Assembly (NCBI GenBank): GCA_964019415.1
Contig: OZ025869.1
Location: forward strand, 7,326,882 to 7,390,881
Source: Ianthella basta
Lineage: Eukaryota > Porifera > Demospongiae > Verongiida > Ianthellidae
Length of the DNA stretch: 64,000 nt
Direction: 5' to 3'
Position numbers and translations under genes: made by a program. The first letter of the stretch is position 1. Each line of letters opens with the position of its first letter. Below are positions 34,131 through 46,500 of the stretch, in pieces. The notes beneath the pieces are model-generated. The model saw nothing but the letters and a program-made list of their open reading frames with translations. It was not told the origin of the DNA and made no database searches.

Positions 34131-34898
34131 AATGGCAACTGGCTTATAATGGCTGGATCCGCTGCAATTGTATTGTCTCCAAGGCTGTCACAGGCAGACC
34201 CATACATTAATATGCAGTTTGTTGCTTTAACTACTTTTAACCTCTTTAGCTGCTCATTTTTAATATTAAGATGGCTATAGTGGCAGTTGAGTATATCAAC
34301 CCTCGCTCCCGCCACAGGTGGCTTAGATTGCAAAGTTTAAAACCTAGTAACTTTCCCAAAGTGACGTTCTTGATGTACAATCACACAACAACCCCAGCCA
34401 TCCCTACACAGCTGTTGTGCTGCCTGATAAAAGGTAGCTGCACAATTTTCGAAATTCTTGATTCAATGAAGAAGCTTGTTCAGCTAGCTCCAGGCCGCAT
34501 CATTCCTCTTGAAAGTCACTAGGAAAAGATTTCATTTATTATTTAGCAAATGACTTGGCAGCTGACTGCACCCTCTCTTGCCAATGAAGAAGTTTGAGGC
34601 AGCAGTCAGCTGGTGAAATGCTTGGTAAAGACTTGCACAAACCTTTGGCTAGTGACATCCAAGAGAACTATATACCAACTCTCTTAATATATTCTTGAAG
34701 AGGTTTCAAATCATATTCATGCAAGCAATTTCGTTTTGAACACATACCAACTTGAATATCACAAGTGTACATGCAAAGTGGAAAGGAGTATAACTTGTTT
34801 ATAGTACTGGTGACACAATGAAAACATTGCACTGCTACGGACCTGAGCAGCAGACAGTAGATGAATAATAAATAAATTGTACATAGAGTTGAGTGACA
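34131..34898. other. Intergenic, 3' flank of the sulfotransferase gene
   Basis: About 770 bp without a supported exon. An 83-codon plus-strand frame (34271-34522) has no recognisable domain. The sulfotransferase 3' UTR (minus strand) probably occupies the right part. Confidence 0.5.
34535..34540 (-). terminator. Candidate poly(A) signal for the sulfotransferase gene
   Basis: AATAAA on the minus strand, about 360 bp after the stop codon at 34899. Position is plausible; use is inferred. Confidence 0.3.
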
Positions 34899-37251
34899 TT
34901 ACCATACCCAGGCTTTATAGTTAACAGAAAGCTTTTCAAGTTCTTCGGAATGTTCAGAAATCCAACCTTCAATTTGCTTCTGTTGCTCTTCAGAAAAAGG
35001 ATTAGGGTAATTGACAGGGGGGCGGTGGTATTGCTCATAGTTGTTCCTTAGAACACACTGTAACTTCTCTTGTTCAACGGGAACTTGTAGAAAGTTAAGC
35101 ATACCTGGAGGGATCAGGAAAATTGAATTGACAAGTACACACATTGGCCATTCAAATTTAAAGCATTCCACAATTGTACAAACTGTCCAGGACAACACTA
35201 AGATGGTGCCAAGTGTGGTGTACGATTGCTCAATGAGTTAGCCAGGTAAGTGGCCAAGCACCCATCGGCACAACTTTAACTGTACTACACACGCAGATCA
35301 ACATTGAGCCTGCTGCACTGCTGCTGGCATACACAGTGGAACATGCTATGCCCACACATGAATATACGTAGTCCTACAGGGACTCAACACAAACTATTAA
35401 CACCCACACTCGTGACAGTCACTGCATACCCATCAGTGTCTCTTCAAGGTTGGTCTGTAGCTCCTCGTACTCCACAATGTGATAGGGTACTGTCGTATTC
35501 CACACAACAAAACTCCAAAGCTGAACCCACCTGTTGAAGTAGATTTCAAATGATGCAGGTGGAATAGTCATATCTTGAGTTTCTAAGACATAGAATTGAA
35601 GCAGAGAAATGAACATGTTGTCCACTACAAAGGTTGATGGATGCAGCAATATTACTTTAAGAGGCATGTGCTCTCAGCAAACCATAAACCACACAACAAG
35701 CAAAATATGACTGGTTACCCATCCTTCAGCTGTTAAAAGATTTTAATCCTACAAACAAAATAGATCTTCCATCTGTCAGAGTGTTACACTGTTCCACACA
35801 ATTAGTCATGACAGCATTGCCCCCCCACCATCAATATGGCTTGCTGTGTGTAATGCATTGTGACAATTGGCAAAAGATACAGAGAATTCCAAGCTGTGTA
35901 GTGTGTTGGTATGGCCAACAATAGGTGGTACTGCAAGGACAATACTCCACAGTCAAGCAAAACGTGAATGCAAAGGTCTTTAGTGAATGCTAGCAGTTTG
36001 AGGTCCTGATGTTACTATCAATGCACTATCTGCTGGTACCCACACCTGCACATACATACCTGCCCTTATGACATGGCTCTTAGTGACTTTCCAGGTGTGG
36101 TAGGACATCATTGCACGGTAAGGGTTGCGTATGAGCAAGATAGCAGCATCATACTCTCCAATGGGATCATGTGTCTTCACCGCTAGGACTGCGTTGAAGT
36201 CTTTCTGACCCTCACCAATGAATCCAGTACATCTGAAAGCAGTCAAGAAGATCCTTTTAGTGCATATTAGGACATGTTACTACATGTATAATAAGTCTCA
36301 GTGTGTTGCATGTGAAGTGTGAGTACTTTTGCTGCCCTTACCTTAACGTCTTGTCATTGTAAACAGATCCAGTGAACACCCCAGTTGTATCTTCCAGCAC
36401 GAGACGCAGCCATGTGTTGCCTGAGCCAGGGTAGCTAGCTAGGACTACTCTCGGTTTGTACATTTCATCTGATTTAGTGAAGAATCGCATGTCCTTGTAC
36501 TCATGACAACTACGCTCAGTGAAGTTGAACTGATAGCAGTCTGTGTGAGGGGTAAGCGGGAGGAGAGGGGGAGGGGGGAGGGGGAGGGGGAGGGAGAAGG
36601 GAAAAGGGGGAGGGGGGGAGCTAAGATACACAATCTACAGTAACTCATAACAGCACCAAATGCACTGGCTTAGCTGTGCTGTAACGGGACATAGTGCAAA
36701 TACAAAGTACATTGTTACAATGCATACGTACTACAATGCACAAGCAACGTATTCCTAGTCACTCTTCTCACTGATGCAGCATGTACACCAGCACACAGGT
36801 AGTAACATTTATACTTTAGGTACGTAATTGGTGTACAGAAACACACCCTCCAGTCCATGCCTGATAGGGTTACTGTAAGCATTACAGAATTACAATATGT
36901 ACATACCCTTAAGTGGAATGCCAAACAAATGGGACAGTTTACTGTAGAAGAGCTTCTTGTTCAAAAGAGCCTCTTCACCAGAAACTGGTTTTGCTACCAC
37001 TTTTGCAAGTGTCTTTGGTACTGCTCTGAGCCTTGTACCTTCAGTCACCTTTGGTGTCACTGCTGCTAATGTTGTCAGTTCAGTAGTCATGGTTGTAGTA
37101 GCAGAAGTGATAGTGGTGGCCTTGGGTGAAGATGTCATACTTGTCACAGCTTCTATGGAACACAGTGCAATGATTACATGAACACCCAACACTAGTGCGC
37201 AGGTCCAGGGCGCAACCAACTCAAATAATACACTGAATCTTGTGTTGTGCT

Positions 37252-37315
<64 letters not shown>

Positions 37316-39105
37316 ACATGCATCCAAACACACAGAAACTAGCACAGAAAGACACAAGAGGCATGCATGTATGGACATGCTTGACTGAGTTCACAATGGC
37401 CAAGTGCTCAGATGTAGCTGGAAGATACCAAAGGTCTGTACAGTGCTTCAATCCTAAAGGTTTCCACAATGAGATGGCACAGCTATTACTGTGCGATGAA
37501 AATTTCAAACTTCTAACACAGACAACCTACCTAATGAAAGAATCTTCATTTGCTGTGCAATTGAAACTCAAAATAGCTTGTGAATGAGCATTCCCAGAAA
37601 AAACATACTTAATAATGTCAGCCTTAAATTCCGTGAATTAAAAATTTCTAATTTCAATTGCATAATCATTGGTGCATTAGGCAAACCATACAGTAGAGAC
37701 CTGAAGTACATATGGCATGTTATTGTGCAACTATCCAAGCATCCATTAAGAGACTATGGGAGCTTAAATCATATTCACTGGTTAGATCCTATCTAAACAC
37801 TTTATGCACTAAAAAACAAACTTTTTAGTAAATAACTCTGCTTCTAAAGTTTGTAACAAGGTGAATGATTGGGAAATATTAGAAGATGAACTAAAGATAT
37901 TTCCTTATAACTTTTGGATCTTAACTATAACTCCTTCCAGAAATAATATCTAAAAACATAATTTCAATTAGACACATATTATTCATAGCATGTGTCACGT
38001 GACCTCTCCTCCTGCCCATGCATGAAAAACTTGGTCAAACCTGACCTAGAAATGCGTATCACAAGTTGTTACTAATCATCACAGAGGCACATTACCTCTT
38101 TTCCTCAAAACCAAAAACCTTTAGGATTGGAGCACTGTACACATTGTGAACAATTGACCATTATAGACAAGTTGAGCATGTCTTATGTACCACTCAGGCC
38201 CTCACAAGTATGTACACATACAGACTGAATAGCCAGGCAAACATTTCAAGTCAGGCACTTGTCCACTAGTTGTACACTGGAACCAATCATCAGTGTTTGT
38301 GTTGTGTCTCAGACAAAATGGTGGCAGTCCACATGTACATTTGCAGTATTGCATAATGCTAGCACCGTACATGGCCACCTCTTCCTGTACACACACCACA
38401 TGCGGTGACAGTGTGCACTATTCCAACCACACCTGCACAGAAACCTGTCTGGCGAGTATGCCAGGAGAGATGCCCTAACAATGACAGATGCAATGGTGCT
38501 CACTTGATTGCTGCTGTTTGTCACTGTCCAAAGCTCTCTCTATCCCAAGTTCTTCCCGTAAGTGCCCTCCAACCATGGGGTGACCTGAGATAGGTATGAT
38601 GAAGATTGAGGGAGGAGATGTTTACATACAAAGGACACTCTCCAGTGAGGACAGTATGTACTGTCCAAGCTACACAGAGACGTGCAAAACTATCTATGTA
38701 ATAACCTATCTCATCAGGACACTAGAGACTGTTCCAAACTTCCACGGAAAGGTGCACTGGGAAACAAATCAATTTAATGACACCAAAACACTTTGAAATA
38801 GCAGCTTTGCACAAGTTGAGCAATCCAACACACCACACAGTCAAGACTGTGCATCCGACAAATCATAGGCATGGATAAATAGCACAGAGGACACAAACCT
38901 ACTCTTCATTTCAATGACAGTACCTTTGCATCAATGCATAGCCTGTTCTGCACAATTGGAAGGATTAAACCTCCAGTCTAAGGCAACAAGAGAGGACTCC
39001 CAACCTAGCAAGACTCATCAGTCACTCTCAACACATCTTACCCTACATTCAGACTCAGGCCAGGTCATTAGTAGACCATTGGAGACACACACACATGCAC
39101 GTACG

Positions 39106-39148
<43 letters not shown>

Positions 39149-39426
39149 ACGCACACACACACACACACACATGCACGCACGTACGCATGCACACACACAC
39201 ACACACACGTGCACGCACACACACAAACACACACACACGCATGTACGCACGCACACACACACAGCATATCACATTCCATGCACTAACCGACAAGCACAAG
39301 CAATGAGTACCCACCATGAGGTGAGTTGTTAGCTGCATCAAGCATCCAATTAGATATGCACATCACAGCAAGCAAGAGACCAAGGGACAGGACCACACAA
39401 GGCAGCCTCTGTCTGCTGTGGAGCAT
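34899..39426 (-). CDS. WSCD: WSCD-family Golgi sulfotransferase, type II membrane protein, 6 exons
   Basis: Exons (transcript order): 39426-39315, 37152-36907, 36540-36342, 36232-36060, 35582-35430, 35104-34899. All are GT-AG, phases match, 1089 nt, 362 aa. Residues 1-30 form a signal anchor ([14 protein letters not shown]), followed by a Thr/Ser-rich stalk (38-80) typical of Golgi enzymes. The PAPS 5'-phosphosulfate loop is [11 protein letters not shown] (155-165); the 3'-phosphate motif is [10 protein letters not shown] (220-229); VKTH at 204-207 is typical of WSCD1/2. The C-terminal part ([31 protein letters not shown]) also follows WSCD1/2, known as sialate O-sulfotransferases. It would transfer sulfate from PAPS to a glycan; the acceptor is unknown. 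The WSC lectin-like domains of the vertebrate proteins are absent from this exon chain. Exon 1 is an inference from ATG, hydrophobic segment and phase. Confidence 0.85.
36545..36620. repeat. Polypurine tract next to a sulfotransferase acceptor
   Basis: GGGGGAGGGGGAGGG-type purine run on the plus strand. On the minus (transcribed) strand it is the polypyrimidine tract upstream of exon 3, about 75 nt of C/T ending CCTCACACAG. Confidence 0.9.
37255..37315. repeat. (GT)n microsatellite
   Basis: About 58 bp of GT in intron 1 of the sulfotransferase gene. Confidence 0.95.
37316..39090 (-). other. Sulfotransferase intron 1, with an unplaced Cys-rich frame
   Basis: No exon here is needed to keep the reading frame. 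On the minus strand 38399-38202 reads [15 protein letters not shown] and then WFQCTTSGQ, a Cys-rich stretch. A separate stretch, about 38580-38490, has a good acceptor (CTATCTCAG) and donor (AAGGTGAGC). WSC domains are Cys-rich, so these may be remnants or alternative exons, but phases do not link into the main chain. Confidence 0.3.
39091..39265. repeat. (AC)n/(ACGC)n microsatellite
   Basis: AC repeat with ATGCACGCACGTACGC-type interruptions in intron 1 of the sulfotransferase gene, about 50 bp from exon 1. Confidence 0.95.
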
Positions 39427-40518
39427 CACATGCGACCTAGGTTAACAAGAGGAGGGAGTGTCTAGCAAGCCAGACTAGCTGATATAGGAATAGAATAGTC
39501 TCGTGTGGCCAGACCATTTCCTTTCAGTCTTGTGTAACCCACCCACCCAGGTGCTTGTGCACTACCGGAACGGGTCTGGCCACGCAATACTAAGAATAGC
39601 ATAGCAATGGTTGATTAGCAGAGCTGTGACTGCTTTGGAAGTGTTGCTGACCTTTAAGGAGGAGTTGGTGATTTGCTCATTTACAGCATTCCTTGTACAC
39701 CAAGTACTCACCCCTGCAGACAACAGAGACAGCGCAGTATCTACTCAAGTTGCAGCTCAGACATGCACACATAGTTGTTACAATTAGGTGTTGTCTTAAA
39801 CGATTTCAGTACAGTGTTAATTAGCTGCTTTATGGCCTGTTAGTCAGCTCTCACTCTGCCATCCCAAGGAGTGAACACCACCATGGTCACTTAGGGACAG
39901 GCTATCATCACCAGGTGAAAGAGAGGGTTAGGCGGTGTTCAGTCACTCGAGCTGTCAGCACTAACGGTGTCATCTTATACTGAGGAGGACAGAGTGCCAC
40001 TTTTCATTCTTACTTACGTGTGAGATGCGGATTTGAGGCTAGCACCTAACTACCATCACTTGGTGATTACAGCAGTGTTCATTGTAGGAAAGTCCGATCT
40101 GAACCGCCCTCTTACGCACCTAGCCCATATAGCCGAGTGCCTTCTCGACATTTCAGATTAGAATAACAGCCAATGAGGTATCTAGCTAGCTATATTGCTA
40201 GCTAGTGCAATGAGGCAAAACACTCACAATAGCTGCAACATCGATCTCTTTAATAGTACAGGCCATATAGAAAGCCCCTTGTAGAGCAGCCTCAGCAACA
40301 GTGTGAAGTGCACCTAAACAGCCTCACTCAGCTCGCTTACTTGAAATGTAGAGAGCGCATAGACCACGGCGACCGGAACAAGAAACAAACTCCCAATGCT
40401 AGATAGTCTGGCTTGCTAGACCGTCCTGTGGGCGCTTACTTGGGACGGTCTAGCAAGCCAGACTAATGCAAGTCGGACTACTGGGATGTCATGATTGCTA
40501 TGACGTCACATTATCACA
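39427..40518. promoter_or_regulatory. Head-to-head intergenic region (putative bidirectional promoter)
   Basis: About 1.1 kb separates the start codons of the minus-strand sulfotransferase and the plus-strand 7-TM gene. It contains inverted repeats: GTGGCCAGACC (39508) against GGTCTGGCCAC (about 39574), and a perfect hairpin at 40405-40464. No TATA box can be placed with confidence. Shared regulation is inferred only from geometry. Confidence 0.4.
40405..40464. repeat. Perfect 22-bp inverted repeat upstream of the 7-TM gene
   Basis: Arms 40405-40426 and 40443-40464 with a 16-bp loop; core AGTCTGGCTTGCTAGACCG. It ends 54 bp before the ATG. A single arm (TCTAGCAAGCCAGACTAG) also occurs at about 39460, so the sequence is likely a transposon end. 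If transcribed in the 5' UTR it would form a strong hairpin. Confidence 0.9.
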
Positions 40519-43500
40519 ATGGCTGTCTTTGGTGATCTTTATCAGGGCCTCGTTCTCACGATTGCCTTCGTCCTTCTGTCAACCTTCGCACGGTCGGCCC
40601 ACGGACAGGACTGCGTGGGCACGCTGGGAAACTTTGAAACGGACATCACAGCAGACAAGGACAACGTGGACAGGCTGACCGGCGGTTTCTACCCCACCAA
40701 CAAGCCCTCGCCCTTGGTTGCCGAGATCTGCTACTACATTAATAGTGCCTCGACCTCTGACATTCCAGTGGCCAGGGACAGTAGTTTACAGGTGGGCCAC
40801 CGACCTTACTTTGCCTGAGCTAGTTTTGTGTGGCTCCCATGGCTCTATCATTCCCACTTGATCTTCCTTGCTGTGGCAGTCACCAGCTCCACAGACATTC
40901 ATTATCATCTCTTCATCGCTAGTTTCCCCTTCCCTTTGTTACCTGCCTGTGTCCAGATTACTGTACTGCTGTGATGTGCCAAAGGGGTCCATACTGTCAA
41001 TGTTCATTACCTATACTCTAGCTGCTATATACGTAGTTAGTTCCTATACTGTTGTCCTCTTCACCTTGCTAATCTCTGCTAAGGTGTAAGTATATGAATG
41101 AATCATGAGTGTAATCACATCAGGGGCCGATAGAGGGGACTACAGTCTGAGGATAGGAGACATGTCTAATCAGACACAGTCTGGGCCACCACTGTCCATA
41201 GACCTTTGGAACAGCAGATAACGTGGTATGATAGCTATTGGGCATAATCAGTATTAATTTCAGGGACCGATTTGCTTGACTAATGAAAGCAGATATCACA
41301 GAGACTTGATTCACTGTGCTGGAGTATGGAATGTTGTTCTGCACTGTAGCTGCAATGGCACCCAGGGAAAAGAGAAGTCTCTTAATATACACCATAATAG
41401 TGCAAGCATCTAAACGCATCACCCTACTAATGGTCTGGCTCCTAAAGAAGAATATCCCCTGCAAATGTAGCCGTGTAGATGAGTGACTGCTTATGCCTTG
41501 GCTAAGGTGCCACAAACCAGTTCAGCCATGGTATACTGCTGCCCAATCTTCAGGTGCATATACGTATATGTACTAGATGCCACATGCCCTCAGTGCCATA
41601 ATTACCGTATACACTTTAACTTTTGTGGTTTGCGAGTTTTTGTGGTTTTTGAGTTTTTAATTTCGCGGTTGCAGAGTCTCAAGCAGGAGAAATAAAGCCT
41701 TGTGTAAGTTTTTGCGGGGTGAAACTTTCACGGATGGTTGCTGGTCCGCGAAAACCACGAAAGTTTAAGCGTATATAGTATGTCATGTATAGTATTATTA
41801 AGAATATAGTTTGCAAGCAAGCATGCATGGAGACAGTTTTAGACCATATCTGACAGTGACCTTGTACATCAGTGGCCCACCAGTGCAGGGGAGCCTGGTG
41901 TGGTGTGTGGTTGTGCACTTGCTGGTAGTTATCAAATTAAACAGTTTATCAAGTGGAAGGTCCAGATAACTGGGGCTTCCTCCCACCTATACCATGTATG
42001 GCTTCAGTAGTGGCTGGAACTTATCAGACGTCACGCTCGTGATGTGTATTTAGGAATGTACCCGATAAAAATGGCTACTTCTATCTTAACGTATTAGCGC
42101 GCTTCGGTGAAACTAGCCGAACTGTGGCAAAGAAGAACAATTGAAGGCCATGGATAAGCTTATATCAAAGGGTTAAGGACCGCAATGTACCCAAAGTCAA
42201 CCTGGAGTACATGTAAGAATAAAGCATCGCATGCCGCTGCTACCCCATTTTGTCTTTTCATATTCTTATTCTTCTTCCCACTGAATTTTTGCGCCCTCCT
42301 AGCGCAAGACACCGGACACCTATGGACTTAAGTCACGTACCAGGACTCGCATACGTACCTGAAGGATAAAGATCTGAGCGCTGGTGGCAATTCAATTCAT
42401 ACAGCGTTGGAGCAAGTGCAAAGTTTGTTGCTCCCGTGTATTAAACATACCCTAATGCTGCCATTTTGTTGCACTGGTATATAACAGGTACGGTACACGG
42501 CAGCCGCTTCATCTAATATGGCATAACTGTGCTCGATGCTCTGCACAATCTTCAGCTAATTTAAGGAAGGGGTATTGGTCAGTGCTGGCATCAATCTGGT
42601 GTAACCATAGTCCTTTGGATATGCAAAAACTGTGCAAACTAGTGTATAAAAATTCCTTCCGAATTAAAAAGGATTTAGGAATGGCCAGCAAAAAAAGCAC
42701 AGGAACAAGCAACAGTAACTCAACACCATGATGAACCACATTGTCGTGAAGTTCGTTATGCATTCCTAATTTCTTTTTACAGCTACATGGGCCCAAATGT
42801 CTAGCTAGCTAGTCCCATGTAGCTACAAAGAAATTAGGAATGCATAACGAACTTCAAGGCAATGTGGTTCATCATGGTGTTGAGTTACTGTTGCTTGTTT
42901 CTATGCTTTTTCTGCTGGCCATTCCTAAATCCTTTTTAATTCTGAAGTTACTATAGCTACTTATAGATTAAATTCAATTCTGAAGGAATTTTTATACTCT
43001 AGTAATTAAGGCAGGTCTACTCATGTGCATAGTTACTGGTTATTACAAGTCCTTGAGCCTAGGGTAGTACTAAGTTGGTAGAGAATATGACATGCTACTA
43101 TGGCAACTGGGTGATGTCTGGAGTGTGATAGATGTTATATCTCACACTTGACATGATGTGTACTAGTTATGCCATCCTCAAATGTGATGCTGAGTGATAA
43201 TCCCCTTGGCCTTTGGCCCTGAGTAGACATAACTTTCCATCACACTTGAGGATGGTATAACTACATAATAGATCCTGTTACCATGGTAATATGCATCTAA
43301 ACGATGATTCTATATCTCTGAGAAGCATTCTAATTGCTTCGCGCGTGATTCTGAATCTCAGAATAGTGCATTGAGGGCAGAGCGTGCTTAAAACCCATAT
43401 AATCATGTGCAGGCACCCCGTGGGGGCATTTTACATCGTAATATGACGCAGTCACGCTACGTCGTCAGGAAGCGACAGGAAAGCAAAATGATTGGGTGAG

Positions 43501-46500
43501 CGAACCGATTTAGATCTGCAATAAAAAGGCGTGGCTAGACCACTATCCTTTCTCTGTATTTTGGGTGAAACAACGTTTAACATCAGCACAGAAGGATGGT
43601 GCTGACCAATTGCGTACAGCATGGTTGCTTGGTGACATCAGGATGCTGCCCAGTGCTGCTGATGAGGAGTGGAATTCTCCGAAAAGGCCTTACAGCACAG
43701 TGGCAAACCTTGAACTTTTGTCAATTTGTATGCAGAGGTAAGTACTCTTTTTCTTGTCAGATTTGGATCTATAACACTTAAATTACGACCGATCGGGGGC
43801 TCTACACGATTTAGACCACTTGGCACTTGGATGCTTTGCGCCCTTGATCCTCGCGCTCTAAATCATGCAGACACCTCTTGATTTTAACTATTACATATAT
43901 GTATCCCTGCCAAGAGGCTCAGATATAAGAATGATGAAGCCACAGAGAAGCCTTTGTCTTAAACACTTCCTTGGCAGGGATATATATTGTTTGAGGAGTT
44001 TTGCAGTGAAGGCTCTTATTGCGCATGTGTTAGCATGTACAATGGAACTGTGATGTCATTCTTCTGGGTATTCTTGGATAAACAGTTCATTTGATCTATT
44101 GTAGGGTTTATCATCTGAGTCCACCTGCCTTGAACATGTCAGTCATTTCATGAAGTTTTGTGTTTTGTGTTTTGTGTTGTCATTGTCTGAGCCAATGGAA
44201 CTGATGTAGCTAACATTTGTGGCAGCACATACATAGCCTTTTTAAGGTGATGCTAAATGGGTAAACACACTGGACAGCTGCAAGTGCAGATTCCAGCAAG
44301 TCAGTTCAGTATCAGACGTCTATTTAGGAATGTGCTCGATAAAAATGGCTATTCCTATCTTAACTAATGTATTAGCATGTGACAAAAGTAGCCAAACAGC
44401 TGTGGCGAAGAACAATAATTGTTATTTCAATTATAAATACAAATATATAATTGAATAGTGAATTGCTGTACATACATATGTGAAGGACTAGGATCTGAGC
44501 GCCAGTGGCAATCCAGTAAGTACAGCACTGGAACCAGTTCGAAGTGTATGCTCCGTGATTTAGCTTACCCCAGTGCCATCATTTTGTTGAGAACTTCCGC
44601 GTATAAACTTGCTATAGCACAGTGAACGCTGGAAATACAAAAAGTGTACAAACTAGTATAATACAAATTTCCTTTAAAATTTAATGGGGACTTAGGAAAG
44701 GTCAGCTTAAGAAGCATAGAAACAAGCTACTCGGGACTGTAATGTACCTAATTTCTGTGGAGGTGACTCAACATTCCTAGTTTCCTAGTACATGGAACTA
44801 GTTAGTTAATCATACACATTTTGGGTCTGTGTACAAGGAAATTGGGAATATAGAATCATCTCCACAGTAATGAGGTACATCATAGTGCTGAGTGTTTTAT
44901 TTCTATATATGCTTTTTATGCTGGTTTTTCTTAAATCTCTTTTAATTTTAATAGAAAATTTTATTGTACAAGTAAACTAGATGTATCAATTCTGTCTGCA
45001 CTAGTGGACCATAGTAGCTTTGACATGACTCCATGGTCATTACTTTGTATTGTTTTGCTCATGCAGTATGTTCATCGGTTATTTCCCTCAAACACTGCAA
45101 TCTGATTGGTTAGAATAGCCTAAGTATGGTATCATGCATAATATGCACCCTCCAGCTCTGCACCTAGCCTAGATCTGACCAAACACAGTCTGAGTGCAGC
45201 ACACCCAGATTGTGTATCTTCAGCATTAATAAAGTCAAGCCACAAATTGATTGCCTAGGTTACTAATTACACAGTGCTGTTTCTAGTCACATTTCCATGT
45301 GTGTTTGTTATGAACTCCCTCTCAGGTACCATGTGTACCAGATGGCTCAACAATATTTCGTTTCCGCTGGACTGAAACGCCTGTGTTTCTCTTCATCAGC
45401 CATGAAGCCGTGGAGACGTACTCGTTTTATGCTGTTTCTGTGGACATCCCTATCATTCACATTTCAGTAGGGAACGTTTGCAATGGAACTGAACTGGAGG
45501 TTTTGAACAGTGGCACTGCCTTGGTGAGGACTGCATGACATTGGTAATGGGCCACACTTTGTGGTAGTAAAGTGCACCATGGGTGTGTTCCTATATTGAA
45601 TAACATACTGTATGCATACTTGCGAAGAATCCTGTGTGGCTAGGTGTTGACATGTGTATCTATCACAAACTTCACTAGCCGAGACTTGAATACATGAAAG
45701 CCAAACGTTTCGACAACTATTGTACAGAGGAGATGGTTGGAAGCTTTGAGGATAAACAGGAGGAGAATCTACAGCTGTTAGTTGTGCTAATTGAGTCTTT
45801 CAAGTGCACTGCAACTACAGTTGGTTTGAATAGTAAGCAGATGTCACAGCTTTTCAAGAATCACCGCATCATGGAGTGACTTGGAACAGAATAGGAGTTT
45901 CTTGTTTCTAGAGCAGCATTGCAGCATTTGTGTTCTGAAATGAGTAGATGTTACAGCAGTTTAGCACAGTGTGTGCAGTGATGAGTGCAAGGCAGTGGTG
46001 AATATACCACTGACAAAGTACATATTAAAATTCCACTGAAAATTGGGTGATGGAGATCATATGTACGTACATTGTTATTAAATTATTTCACATGTATATG
46101 TGAGTGTCTGTCTTATGTGTTTCATCACTGTGCCTCTTGCAGTGGTAAGGACCACACCAATACTTGCATCCGTCTTCATCTAGTCTTTTTGGCAGTTCCC
46201 CTCCCCCCCCCCCCCCCCCCCTCCCAGCCTACAGTTTTGCAGTGTATTTCCTGAGGTCATAACATGGCATGGGACAGAATGCTGTTTTCTTAATGTATGT
46301 TTTTCTCATTAGGAATTTAGCAGAGAGGGAACCATATCGGTTGCTGTTTCAGTTCCGCGTGGGACTAATTAGGGGGGGCCGAAATTTAGCATGAAAGGAC
46401 AAGCTTCCATTGAGGTCCATGCGCTTTGGAATTAGGATGAGAATTGTACTTTGTTGATGTGTACAACTGTGCATAGTCAGCACAAATTTGATTCTTACCT

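Larger units (their letters stand above)
40792..45325 (+). other. Intron 1 of the 7-TM gene (4.5 kb, repeat-filled)
   Basis: Holds a TIR element (41603-41779), hairpin repeats near 42600-43005 and 44640-44975, and several shorter inverted repeats (43164-43263, 43896-43993). No additional phase-0 exon was recognised. Confidence 0.7.

Noticed and set aside
38202-38524. Cys-rich exon of the sulfotransferase gene
   Set aside because: Possible sites exist, but phases do not connect to exon 1 and exon 2, and direct joining at 38210 would create a stop; kept only as a note.
41120-41515. 131-codon minus-strand frame in the 7-TM gene intron
   Set aside because: No recognisable domain, no flanking splice logic, antisense to an intron; likely chance.
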